A stretch of DNA of 64,000 bases from Monarcha castaneiventris obscurior (lineage: Eukaryota; Chordata; Aves; Passeriformes; Monarchidae). The translations under genes and the position numbers were made by a program. The stretch lies in assembly GCA_026261815.1 (NCBI GenBank), contig JAMPIT010000484.1, forward strand, positions 13,738,501 to 13,802,500, given 5' to 3'. This document shows positions 39,437 to 52,078 of this stretch, one piece after another (positions within the stretch are counted from its first letter, which is position 1; each line of letters starts with the position of its first letter). A model generated the notes under the pieces. It was not told where the DNA came from. It made no database searches and saw only the letters and a list, made by a program, of their open reading frames with translations.

Positions 39437-41039
39437 CTAAGACATGACACAAATGTAAAACAAGGGACATGGCTGAGGCATGGTATCAGTGTGATAAAAG
39501 CTGTCAGAGTATAACTCGAGCCATTCAACCTCTTCTTTTGGGCAAGAAGCAAATGTTTGTCTGTTAAGTGATGCTCTTGAAAAATAAATCATCAGGGCAT
39601 CTGCTTAGGGTACGCTAAGAACCTGTTGGTAGTGTTCCATCACTGAAAGATTCCCTGGAAGAGCATAAGAAAGCAGTTGTAACACAAACAGAATGGACAA
39701 GTCCCTTCAGAAGTAAAACCGTCTCAGCACCATCTCTTTACACAAAGTATCTCTAAAGCCCTGGAGTTGCCATCATGAAAAACTCACCACGGCCAGCTAG
39801 ATAAGCAGTATTTTAAAGGATTGACAGTCTCCTGTGATGATGAGAGAACATCAGCTTTAAGCACAGGACTCTTTTTCAATAACCAAGAGGAGCCTTTATA
39901 TTTATGACAATAAATCAGGGACTCTGTGCTGGGCTCTTCAGTCCTGCAAGAAGGTTATTCACAGCTGTTCACAACATAAATATTAGCATCATCCTCAAAC
40001 ATTTAAGTCTGACTCTATCAGACAGAATGGTAGATTGAGAAATATCCATTGATTTCCACAGCTATTTCTGTATTTTCCATACTCAAACCAGTATACTCAT
40101 AGCCAGATATGAATTTATTTTGTTAAAATTTACACAGATGCAGTAAAATTAAACATGCATGGGTGCACACACACCATGCCAGCTGGCAGTAAACAGCCCT
40201 GGCTTTTCCTTTGAGAGAGAAAAGCTTATACGAAAGAGAAGAAAATGACAAAGCAGAATAGGATAAAGTTAAAAACCTTTAAGTTCAAGTATTTTAATAT
40301 CATGAATACTCTTTTAAGAAACCTAAAGCTGAAAGTTAACATCCACAAAGTAGAAACACACAAGTGTAAGGGCAACACAATTTTGGGAACTGCACTACTA
40401 ACTGTCACTTCATTATTGCAATAAATTAATTATTTGCTTTCCATTAATTAATAAGCCATTTGTCCAACCAACCGTCAATAGACCATAGTGGTGTGGCACA
40501 GTACATCTATATTTGTTTCTAAATATTTTCACTCCCTGAATGTAGTCCCTTTTTCTACTGAGGCAATTTGAAGATAACATTTTTAGTATGAATTTAGAAT
40601 GAATCCATTAAAAAAACCACAGTAGTAATGATGCAACATTTCAGATGAAAAGAAAATAAACACAAAAAAACCAACCAATTTGATAATGTTTTCAAATATT
40701 ATGTTGTTCTGCTATACTTTCATATACAATGTTTTTGAATTTCCTTGCCTCAGTGCTACTCCTGTATTTTAAAACTTTTCTATAGCTTGGATGATAACGC
40801 CTATTTCTCTCTTACCAAGATACACAATTCCATCCTCAAAAACTTGAAAGAATAAGAACTTTGCCAAAGCCCTTGAGTCACAAACTCCTTTGATTATGCT
40901 TAAAAAGGGTAAAAGAACTGATCGTGCAGGGAAAAGACAAAGACCAAGAAAGCCACACCTAACATGGCACTGAAGCTGTACTGTTCCCAGGCTACACACA
41001 GCAACAAATTACTCTCTCAAAAGAAGAATGCAGGCCTTA
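39437..41039 (-). other. CACNA2D3: CACNA2D3 upstream intron, part 5
   Basis: Noncoding intron between the sense CR1 tail and the motif-dense block that begins near 41040. No exon or repeat recognised. Confidence 0.6.
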
Positions 41040-41646
41040 CATGAAGTGGAACAATTAATTTCACGCCTGTCAGCCCAGTCTCAATAGTGTGTTGATTTGA
41101 ATCCGATATTTGTGGCGCATTACTGCATGCAGCGGACAGCCCTGATGCCTCCTGAGCAGACACATTGCAATGATGACTATCATTGTAAAACAATCCATCA
41201 ATAAGAGTAATTACAGTATTGATCAAAATGGCTCGTTGTTTCGTATCAGAATCAATTCTCAGGAGTTGCCAGAAACAGAAATATCTAATGGACTATTCCA
41301 TCACTGCAGCAACTGAAACAGCTAATATTCTGGAAAGCTCTTAATAATTACTCATTGACTCTAAATTTCTGCTTCAGTGGTTAACTATACCCTGCTTACT
41401 GTTGCTTGAAAGTCAGTCTTACTGGCTGAAATAAGATTCCAATGCAAATTTATAAAGTGCTAACATCTGCAAAAAAATTCAAAACCACCTTATATAATTT
41501 CACTGTGTTCTGCTAATCACAGAATCTAATTATTTTTCTTATTACATTGTTTCTGGGTGAGAAACTGCATTTTGGATGCCGACAGCTTGTTTTACAGTGG
41601 CTGCTCTTACAGTACTCTACAATAGGCAGGGTGGAATTCATTATGG

Positions 41647-41668
41647 CTTCTATTGTAAACAATAGAAG
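41647..41668. repeat. Perfect inverted repeat, 10-nt arms, 2-nt spacer
   Basis: CTTCTATTGT and ACAATAGAAG are exact reverse complements separated by AA. The centre reads TGTAAACAA, a strong forkhead-type (GTAAACA) site. The ATTGT/ACAAT halves also match SOX cores facing outward. It could act as a paired binding site. Confidence 0.9.
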
Positions 41669-41676
41669 GCATAATA

Positions 41677-41686
41677 CCATTAATGG
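41677..41686. repeat. Perfect 10-nt palindrome with TAAT core
   Basis: CCATTAATGG is its own reverse complement and places ATTA and TAAT cores back to back, as for paired homeodomain binding. It lies 8 nt from the preceding inverted repeat. Confidence 0.9.
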
Positions 41687-41777
41687 CATATTTTTGTGTA
41701 AACGTCATTGAATTACAGATGGTGTTTTGCGATAGCATCAGCTCTTAATGCTGCACTATAAGCCCTAGAAGATGGAG

Positions 41778-42955
41778 AATCATAGAATAGTATAGGTTGG
41801 AAAATACCTTTAATGTCATCAAGTCCAACCATTAACCCAGCACTGCCCGATCCACCTCTAACCCACATCCCTCAGTGCCACATCTACACATCTCACAAAT
41901 ACCTCCAGGGATGGGGACTCCACCTTTTCCCTGGGCAGCCTGCTCCCAGGGAGCTATGGAGCTCTTTTAGTGAAGTTCTTCCTGGTACCCCTTCTAAACC
42001 TCCCATGGTACAACTCGAAGCCATTTCCTCTCATCACCAGTTATGTGAGAAGATAAAATAACAACCCCCTCTAGGCTACACTCTCCTGTCAGGTAGCTGT
42101 AGAGAGCCACAAGGTCCCCCCTGAGTTTCCTTTTCTTCAGGCTAAACACCCCCAGCTCCCTCAGCTGCTCCTCATGAGACTTCTGCTCCAGACCGTTCAT
42201 CAGACCCCTCTGCAGAACCTTCCTGCCCTCCAGAAAAACAGCATTCCTACCCATCCTGGGGTTATCAATCTCCTCATTAGATCATTGATAAATGACTGGC
42301 CCCTCTACAGATCCCAGGAGAACACCACTGGTGACACTTCACTCTGTTCCCCATTCCTCCCTTCCAGCTCAGGGGTCTGGGTACCTGGAGAACAACTGTC
42401 TTATTGTTAAAGACATGCAAAGAAGGCACTCAGTACTTCAGCCTTTTCCTCATACTTAGTCACCACCTTTTTCCCCACGTCCAATAAAGGTTGCAAATTC
42501 TCCTTAGGCCCCCTTTTTGTCAGCAACATCTTTATAGAAACATTCTTTAATTATCTTTTATGGCAGTAGTCAGATTCGGATTCCACCCATCAATTTTCTC
42601 CCTGCATAACCTCATGACATCCTTGCAGTCCTCCTGAGTTCCCTATCCCATTTTCCAAAGGTCATAAACCCTCTATTTATTTTCCTGCATTCCAGCCAAA
42701 GCTCTCTGTTCAGCCAGGACGGTCTTCCCCACCCGCTCATCTTTTGGCACATGGGCTCAACCTGCTCCTCTGCCTTTAATATCTCCTTCTTGAAGAATTC
42801 CAGCCTTCCTGGACTTCCTTGCCCTTCAGGAATGCCTTCCAAGGGACTATATCCACCAGCCTCCTAAAGAGGCCAAATTCTGCCCTCCACAAGTCTAAGA
42901 TAGCAGATTTGCTGTCTTCCAATATCTTCATACATGCTCCTATTTCATTTCAGAT
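41778..42955 (-). mobile_element. CR1 LINE, internally deleted, antisense
   Basis: The 3' end is at 41778 (AATCATAGAAT on the plus strand), so the element reads toward lower coordinates. Minus-strand translation of about 42000-42200 gives GLEQKSHEEQLRELGVFSLK, then KRKLRGDLVALYSYLTGECS, which is the C-terminal part of CR1 ORF2 (after the reverse transcriptase). Sequence at about 42340-42955 matches a more 5' part of ORF2. At least two internal segments are missing, with junctions near 42205 and 42335, including most of the reverse-transcriptase core. Stops and frameshifts make it nonfunctional. Its 3' end abuts the motif-dense block ending near 41760. Confidence 0.93.
42000..42254 (-). pseudogene. 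Remnant of CR1 ORF2 C-terminus
   Basis: A short minus-strand frame within the CR1 copy keeps the family's motif string: a LMNGLEQKS..EEQLRELG stretch, then FSLKKRKLRGDL, then YLTGE. In intact CR1 these follow the reverse-transcriptase domain of the ORF2 protein. Upstream of it the frame meets a deletion junction, and there is no intact ORF2, so it is a decayed fragment and not a gene. Confidence 0.88.
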
Positions 42956-45900
42956 TTGTCTGTCCTCAAACCTAAACTGTCCTGCAAGGGAACTGCAAGT
43001 AATTAAGACTATATTAAAATACATTTGCATGCTGACATAATCTTAAATTGCCAATAAAAACATGTTTAAATTAATAAACTGGCACATTACACAGGCACTG
43101 CAAGAGACAGCATTATACCATTTCTAATAAAATTCTTTTATATAATGCATTAACATTATCATCAATTGGAAATCACTAATACTTCCTCTGATGTTTGCTG
43201 AAGTAGCATTAATTACGCTCACTTTCTTTTGGTATTCATGTACCATCAATGTAATTAATTTGGAGTTTACTGAAGTGTGAAATGTTCAGCCTGATAATAG
43301 ATTTCCCAGAACCTGATACAGCAGTCGACCTTAAACATTCCACTTTTGCTCTGGCTAAACACGGAAGCTGAGTTCAATACCACAGTATCCTTACTGGGAA
43401 AACAGCAGCATAGGAAATTACAGTCATCTGGAAGAATTTTTAAAAATTATTTTCCTGATAATGTTAGCATAAAAATTTGAGTATCTTAGATGAAAAGGTA
43501 AACTAAAACTTGAAAACATCATGGTTGAATTCTGACTTCAGGGTGAAATTGCTTCAATTTAGTTTTAATTGCTAAGAGTATCCTTTACAAATCCTTGAAG
43601 GTCTCAGAACCAGACTTAATAATATGGAACATTTTGAAGCAAGGATGCTTAGGGCAAAAGAAACGAAATTTTGCAGAGTAAGAACAAAAAGGAACAATTA
43701 TTATATTAAATAACAGCCCATATTTAATCTGTCATGGATAGCAATGAGGAAACTGCAGAAGCTTATATACGACCTGTTTCACAGTCCACTGAAGACAAGA
43801 AAAAAATTTTTTTTACCACCCTATGTTTAGGATAAGGCTCTATAATCCAGAGCTCTCCATGAATACCAACAGAGTGAGAACATCAAATATTTTAAGTCTT
43901 TAGATAGCTAAACATATTTCTCTATATTGTCTATTTATACCCTCTAAGCTGTGCACTACATAATTCCATGTCACTAATGCCGCCATGGTTTTTTTCCTCA
44001 AGGGGATTACATTTCCACACTAATGATATCATCAGAAAGTTTATCTACACTCATCCAAGATGCTTTAATCATTTCCTGGATTAACAGCTGACAAAGTCTG
44101 TCAAATGCAGTATCTTAAAGCTCAGGAAATCTTAGTGCATGAGCCACCTGACACTACAACTGCCATAGTTCTGTAAAGTTTAATCACAGAAGAACTACAA
44201 CAGCCAGATACTACCAAACCCCTTCTGATAAATATAGACTTCTTAATGTGCACCAACGTATTTTAACCCTTCCATCACAAGGATGAATGACCAGCAGTTT
44301 GTACTGTTACTGTACATCTTGCTTCCTTCAAAACAGAAAAGCTTGGGAAAAAGCTTCTCGAAATAGTATGCTTAAAATTTTTAAAAAAATCAAGATAAAA
44401 AACTATCATCAGAAACCCAGAAAACAAAATCAGACAAAGCAGATTGCACATCTTTAGAAAACAGGCGGTATTCTTCCATGCTCTCTATACAAACATATTT
44501 ATTCTGTGCTAAGGGTACAGAGTATTGCAGGACCAGCTACTACAGGCCCAGGCTCCAGATACAGCAATAAAAGCAGCCTGAACACAACCGTGTATTCTGA
44601 AAATGCAAATAAATTTTTATGACAGAATGTTTTCAAAATAACAGAGGAAAAAGTATTTGTGAGATAACTATAAATTATAGGTCACTTAGAACCTACAGAA
44701 AAACTCCCATGGAGGCAGATCTCTAAACCAAATGCAAGTTCTGCGCTCAGGGCATACATCCTTATGTCTTCATAATTTATAATTTTAATTCATCATCACA
44801 TTATCTGTTTTAGAAACCTTCCTTGAGCAAAAGCTATGCACAGCTGGTGAATGAAATGTCATAAAACCCTTGCCCTCTGAAAATAGCTGACAGTGTGAAA
44901 CAGCTAACGATGCCTGTGTGCCACTATTAACACTGAACTAGTCCATTCTATTTCAACAAATCATGCTTTTAAAAAAGAATTTTAAAATGCCAGTGAGATA
45001 GTTGCTTGATAAACCAAAGGGGAAAAAAGCACATCTCACTTCTCTGCATTGTTTATATCACTATCATTTAAAACTATGTATTAACAATCATTAGACTGTT
45101 GACAGTGGAATTTATTATTGCTAAAGACAGAAAATGTTATTAAACAAGGAGAGATAGTTTTAGTAATTTGCAATTATCATAATATTTTACTATGATCATA
45201 AGCCACCTTCACTAAAATTCCTGGCAAAGGAATTCAGTTTGTTTCTATAGATTTGAAGCAAGTCTTTCTGCCATGATGATTCCAGTTTGGGCTCATCATG
45301 TCAAAGAAATCTCTACAGATAGTTAACGCTTAGACACAATTTGCTAGTGTTAAAACCTCCTGCTGGACTGCAGTTCAGCTTAGACCAAGGCTTGTAAGCA
45401 GGTTACAAACAACCTATTTCCATTTTCCTACCTGAAAATTTTACCAACAGGGAGCAATCCAAAGCAACAGAAGCTCCTGAGCTCCCTCAAGTCTCCTGTA
45501 GCACATCAAAGGATATGCTCTGAGAAACTCCCACCTATGGTCTATGCACAGATACACAGAATTTGTGACGAACAGCCAGAAATATATTTAAAAATTCTTA
45601 GACATTTTGGATGAAATATTGTTCCAGTTGATTGTCTTGATTCTATGAATTTCATGTTTTAAATTCAGTTTCACATTATTGCTTTGGACAAAACAGACAA
45701 TTTTTAATAATTGCAGGTTTCTCTTCACACAACATTTTGATCTAATCTTTGTTTAAAGACAGTTCCTGTGGAGGCACACACACACCGACTGCTGATTTGG
45801 ATTTCATGCTGACTAAACAGCAGCCTAATACATACAGAAGAAAATCCACATCACTGCATGAATGGAGTTGGTAAAAACTGCTTCCTTGAGGCTCGAGACA

Positions 45901-46709
45901 CAACACAACACTGTGTTGTAATAAACACATCATGTTGTTACAGCTAGACAGGATGTGTGACACATCTCTGCTCAGCCATGGCATAAGCAACTTTCAAAAC
46001 TGAGAAATTTGCTGGCACTGTGATTGCGAGCACTGCGAGACCCAACAGTTCTCTGACAACAAGCAGAGCAAAATTAATCTCTTGTGAATGGACAAAAAAC
46101 GTTGCTTAGATGAGAACCAAGTTGTGGTAAAAGGTTAAGCACTTGGCACAGCAAATGTGACGCTGCTACATCATAGCAAAAATATCTTCTGTGGTCATAT
46201 TTCATATGTCCAGGTGTACCAGAGAGGGACAAACAGGCAAGACAGATTTTGAATGGACGATAAATATTCCAAGAACTACAGTAAGCTATAAAGCCTGAAT
46301 ATTAAAAAACTAATTTATTATTTAAACATACACACACAAATGCTAAAATGCAATGTCACCAGCATTTTAGTGTAGAGTCAACATTTAAGTCAGCAAATGT
46401 ACTGTATTTAAACAAGTGTGTGTTTTTACATAAACATTTACTGTTGTAACCAGGTTTCTCTCCATCAGAAACATGGAGATCAAAGGCAGAGCAGCTACTC
46501 TATGTGTAAGTAACACATAGTACATGCACAGAAATCTACCTATAATTGCATCTGAAATAAAAACCACTTTCTTAACTATTTGCCAGTGCTGAGGCTGCAC
46601 GTCTGATTAGCCAAATATTGGAACCATCATTAAGTTCTGTAGCATCTCTGTTCCTGCCAGTCAGGTTAATGAACTTTTAGCAGACTTAACACAGATTTTA
46701 ATACACTCC

Positions 46710-46723
46710 TTTTTTTTTTTTTT
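46710..46723. repeat. T14 homopolymer
   Basis: Fourteen consecutive thymines with no retrocopied gene at either side. Confidence 0.95.
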
Positions 46724-48424
46724 GGATATATTTATGCTAACAAGTGCAAAGAAAGTTATGTTTTTGAATTTTTTTAAGGATTCTTGCTTCATATGCATGG
46801 GGCAAGACTTGTTGGAAAAAGCTGCTGAATGGAGGATATATTCAGATTTTATACCCTACCCCTATGAAAATGAATTACAAGTGCATGCAGTAAATACAGC
46901 AGTCACATATTGATCAGAATTACAACAGACTGAAACCTATTAAAGGTTTTTATGCAGAAAAATGATGAAGTTGTGCAATATTTTATTCTGCCCTGAAATA
47001 TGCTAAACACCATCTTCTAAATTCCCATTTCTCTTGATGCTTACAGAAACCTCCACTTTTTTAAGGACAGCACACTAAACTATGGGGAGACACCTTTTCT
47101 CTAAACCAATAAAGAGGGGCAAAAATTACTTGTAGGCTTTTAATACAAGAATTACTATAAAACACACATTTTTATCTTCTTAAACTGCCTGCTAGGATGA
47201 TGTTTGTTTCATCATAAAACAAGCATCTAATAAAGATGATAGCCTCAGTTCATACAATTTCATTGGACCTACTGAAGTTTTGCATAAGGTTTGGGCAGGT
47301 CTGCTCATTCCATTAATTACTTTTCAGTTATTAAGGCACTTTATGAATAAGGGGGTCATAAAATCCAAGAAGAAAGATTCCAAGAAATCATTTTAGAATT
47401 TGCTTATATAAAAACAAATCATGATGCAAGCCCATTGCTCCACTGCTAAATGTCAACGCAATTTCAGTTTGGAAGCTTCACCTCTTCAGTGTACCTACAA
47501 TTTCAAAGCCATTTCTACCTTTTCTGTCTAAGTTATATAATTTTTCTCTCCTATTTACAGTGCATTTGCAGTTTCAGAATTGTTCAGCTTTTAATGCAAG
47601 CATTAACATTTCTTTCAATGCAAATATAAACCTAAGCAAAAGTGTAGAATTACTGTTTTGCAATAAAGGGCAACCTACTTTTTTCCTCCAATTGTTCTCA
47701 AATGTCACAGCATTTTGAAATTCATTGAAAAATACACAGTAGCAAACCCAGTAAAATTAAAATTGAAAACCTCTGAAAGTTTACAGTAGAAGATTTATCT
47801 TTACTCATTTTCTTACCACAATCAGTACAAAAACTTTAGAATTCAGGATAGCAGTAAAACATGCCCAAGCAGTCATAGCCTGATATTCCACATTAATAAC
47901 AGCTTTTTTTGTGAAAATTGTCTAAAGTATTTGGAATGAAACAGGTTCCTCTCCAAAGTCAGCCACATCATGAGAAATCTCTGTCCATCAAGCCCTTGTC
48001 CTTTACCACGATGTTCCTACTTTCCTCCTTTCGGTTAAAGGAGAGATGCATTAGGAAGCTGCAGATCCCTGGAATTCAGACTTCACTGGGATCTGCAGTC
48101 CTGCTTGCCTTGACTTACAAGAGAAAAATAACAGTCTTCAGTAGAAATAGCTTGTAGCAGCTAACTGCTCTGCTTTTTAACCCTACAGACACATGAAGTC
48201 TTTACAGTTTTTAGTTTGAGAGAAGCAAACATTGTAATTCAGGATGTATATTGTGAATACTCATGTTAATGTCTTACACTTTTCCATGTATGATACTAGA
48301 ATAAACAGATAATCTACTAACACTTATAAAATAATTTTCAAGTGTTCATTTTTAAGGCAGGAGACTTATCAGGAGAAATTCAAGGGTTTGAGGCTGAAAT
48401 ACCTTGTCCTAAAACTGCTGCTGG

Positions 48425-48441
48425 AAAAAAAAAAAAAAAAA
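48425..48441. repeat. A17 homopolymer
   Basis: Seventeen consecutive adenines. No coding similarity upstream that would indicate a retrocopy. Confidence 0.95.
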
Positions 48442-49136
48442 GATAAACACCCCACATTCCATTTTTCTTCTAATGTGCACTTGCCACAAAATATTTTTTT
48501 CTTGTATGTTGAATCAGAATTATTTGAAAGGAAAGAAAATAATACTTCTGTAAGACTTCATATGCAACACTATTTGCAGACATGAGAGATGGAAGTGTCT
48601 GTGCTTTCAGAAGGCTACAAGACTTCTTCGTCCAAGTGCCTAATTAGACATGCAATCATACTATTTAAGGCATTTTAGTCATTAAAGTCATTAAACTACT
48701 AAACTAATAGTAAATAAACAACATGCTTAGAGGTAAACACTACCAGGAGTAGTTAGCAGGTGTACCTGGTGCTATACTGTGGATGTACAAGATTTATTCA
48801 TCTGCTACAAAAACTGTGAAAGAGAAAACTAATAATTGCTCACCATGACACAAAAGACATGCCTCTGCAATGCATTTAACTCTGATTACATATGGATGTT
48901 TGCAGAGCAGACAGGGCACACAGAGAATTAGACTAATTCAGAACTAAATTTAGCCTTCATCTGACATAGACAAATATAGTTTATTCCAGCATCAATTGTA
49001 CAGGACATGGTCAACCAAGGAACCTGTAAGCACTGCACTGCAAACTGAACCATGAATGGCAGCAAAGCTTTGTCTGCAAAGTATTCTTAATCCTTCCATA
49101 CCCAGAGTATTATGTTAAATAAGCTGTTCCCTTACA

Positions 49137-49162
49137 TTTTACTATAAATTTTTACTATAAAT
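49137..49162. repeat. Perfect 13-nt tandem duplication
   Basis: TTTTACTATAAAT at 49137-49149 is repeated exactly at 49150-49162. Confidence 0.95.
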
Positions 49163-52078
49163 CTCTCCAGTTCCAGTTTTTACCACGTGTTACTATGAAG
49201 CATAAATGCAGGTTAACTCAACCAGTTCAAAGAACGTCACTGTTCTTCTAAAAGACACGTAAACAGTTTTGTTTGTTGTCATCCTCTTTATCTTCACACT
49301 CTTCTCAACCAAGATACATTCTGTAGTTATTTCAGCCACTAATAATTTACCTCTCTGACAATAAGAAATTCACTTGCAAGCCTCAGGACAGCAAACCAGA
49401 GAAGCTAAACTCATGAATAGCTGATCCAGTTGAAGCTTTGCTTCATGTTGGTGAGACAGCTGGTGTGCTGTGAGCACCCCTTATTACAGCAATCACAATT
49501 ATTGCACTCATTCCTAGAGCGCCTGTGCTGCTGCAGTGTCCAGCTGTTCTGTCTCATGCTATATTTAGACTGCAGACTTCTGGGGCTGCAATTGTCTTTT
49601 CATTGCCCACATGTAACTATACACAATTGGACTCTGAGATGTTCTAAAACAAAGAAGTAAAAATTACTCGATGAAACACACACAGTGTGAAAAGTCTGCT
49701 TTCCATTCTCCCTCGGATTTGTTGCCAGTATTGTTATTTATGTTAGAGAAGTTATAAAAAGAGTAGACTTCTCAGCCCAGTGGATAAATAAATTACTTTA
49801 ACTTGGGTCAAGAGGAGTTATGCCCTTCTTGTCCTTTCGTTTTGAAAAGGAAATACAGATGTCAATTGGGAAACAGAAGTGGAGTCCAGAGACAGCTCAG
49901 AGTTTGAATTTTGACTTTAAAAAACATTCCAAAAATGCAAGAATTAAGTACTTTGCATTTTTAGGACACTAAAGCATTACTGAATTAATAATCTCCTGGG
50001 TACAAAGAGGGAACAAAATCCAAGTCTGTGTAGGAGAAAAAGACAGCAGCCCCTATATTTAGCTTGATCCTTTCTATTAGAACAATCGTTTGCTGCCAAA
50101 GGTGTTGATATTCTTGAAGGACAAGAAAACAGTCTATAGTGTGCTTGTTTTCACTGAGGTACTTCGTGTTAGTAATATGGAAAGAGCTTCTCCTTTCACT
50201 TTCTTGGATTATGAGAAGCATTTTATTTTGTTGCCTTACCAAAGTTTGCACAGGAAGATGAAACCTGCAGAGCTCTTAGGTAGCTGCTACTGAGATCATT
50301 ACCAACAGCATCAGCACTGCCAGAAAGGGGATGGAAACATTTGGGAGGGACCAGGGCAGCTGAAGAAGAGCAGACAGAGACCAGAATCTCCCAGCAGAAG
50401 CAGTACAGTAGCTTTAATGCCCAGGCAACATCCCATTTATCTGTTTTTCTAGTCTCATCATGCTCTCAAGCCATGGACCCCCACCATCAGCCCCAAAGAC
50501 GAAGTGCTCACAACTGAGACGAGTTCAGATCCACCCATCCCCAATGATGTTTACAACTGGAAACACAAGAATCTGTTTGAGGTTTTGTCTTTAAAAATGA
50601 GCAAACAAAAACCCTCAGGGAAATAACAAATGGACAAGTTATGCTAAGAGAAACAATTTATCGGACAAATTCAAGCCCTTGTAAACGAAGAGAAACTCAA
50701 TTTACAGTTTCAAAAGCAAAAGCATTTTAGCTTGCATATACAAACACTTTGTGATGTAAACTTAACTTTCTTCATGAGATCAGTGACTTCCAGTGCACAG
50801 GATGGTCTCTCAATCTCACAAATTAAGGTTTCAAATGTGCAATTTTGCAATTGTGATGATGTTTTTATGCAAAATTATTATCTTTAATTGCTATTTTATT
50901 TCTATTCAGTTCTAATGTTTTACATCAAGGAAACATTTCTATGGATGCAGCAACATTTTATAACTCCAGATGTAGATCTGAATCATTGACTGAACCTCAG
51001 AACACCAGACACTAATTCCAACAGCTGAAACTTAGTGTGAATAAAAGCAAAAGCTGCATCCTATGCATTCCTACAAACCTCTTAAGAAAATACACCCCTA
51101 AAAAGACTTGCCTTTGCATCTTTGGTTTGAAAAAGAAATGCTCAGTGTTTTGATTCTACGCACTGAGATCATCTCCCACAATTAATTGTGACTTTCACAG
51201 AAAGAGCCTTCTACAACCTGCACAAAGGTAAATGGGTTGTATCTTCAGTTTCAAATGACAACATGCACAGCTAATCCGAGAATGTAAAAGTGGCCAAAAA
51301 TCATCTCTGTGCTCTTCAAATCCAACACTTAACGTGCAACCTGACAGGGATTTGTTTTCTGGGTACTGTCTGCCAGTTCTGTGAAGGGGTTTTGTGCTGA
51401 TAGGACTGCAGAAAATGCAACTTGAAACTGTTGTATTTGAACAATACCTCAGGAAATGTCAACAAAGGTTCTTTGGCAAGTATTGGTGCTCTCGAGGTAC
51501 ATTTGTAGAAAGTAGAGGTGTAGAGATTTCCATCCCACTGACAAACTGACAGAGAAAATCAGCTACAATGACTTTATTATTTAAACTAAAGCAGAAATCT
51601 CTGTGTTAATGAGATACATTTGGGAACTCAGGGTCAAACCCTATGATGGTTAACACAGTGAAAAGATATGAAACATCACAAAGCACTTGAGGGGAGTTCC
51701 TCACAACATTAATTTTTAGCCTGGCAGAATAATACTCATTATAAGATCCCACAGATGAAAACTAATGTACTGTGAATTTTATACCACTTCATTATAATTC
51801 AAATGACTTTTTCTTCCTTCTCACATTTTCATTGTTTGATAAACGAAAATACCTTGTATAAAACATAGGAATAGTGGCAAATGTTCATCAAATAGCAAAT
51901 TAAATAAGTGATATTCCTCAGCTAGGTATGGCTGAATATTATTGAACTATGTTACGCCACAAAATTGTCATTTCATATCAAAATATGAGTTAAACAGCAA
52001 GGCAAAGAAAAAAATCAAAAGACAAGTGTTAAGCAAAGTAAAAATCAAATCTTTTGTACTTGTCATGCATTGTTTTAA
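49163..52078 (-). other. CACNA2D3: CACNA2D3 upstream intron, part 7
   Basis: Noncoding intron, moderately GC-richer at 50300-50560. I recognise no exon or repeat in it. Confidence 0.6.

Larger units (their letters stand above)
41040..41760. promoter_or_regulatory. Candidate conserved noncoding element (possible intronic enhancer)
   Basis: The block holds several inverted repeats built from transcription-factor-like cores. These are a 10-nt arm pair with one mismatch at 41165-41188, GTAATTAC at 41207-41214, a perfect 10+2+10 inverted repeat at 41647-41668 containing TGTAAACAA, and CCATTAATGG at 41677-41686. It also has CpG-containing, non-repetitive segments such as GGCGCATTACTGCATGCAGC at 41114-41133. 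This texture is typical of deeply conserved vertebrate enhancers, and large introns of neuronal genes often hold them. No alignment was available, so the function is inferred. Confidence 0.4.
42956..49136 (-). other. CACNA2D3: CACNA2D3 upstream intron, part 6
   Basis: Intronic. The segment at about 43130-43310 is rich in TAAT/ATTA cores and could include conserved noncoding sequence, though this is an impression only. T14 lies at 46710-46723 and A17 at 48425-48441. No exon, RNA gene or transposon recognised. Confidence 0.6.

Noticed and set aside
41778..42955. Long repeat first suspected to be an LTR or endogenous retrovirus fragment
   Set aside because: The 3' end (AATCATAGAAT antisense) and the minus-strand protein motif (LRELGVFSLK..RGDL) are those of a CR1 LINE. 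There is no LTR structure or retroviral gene.
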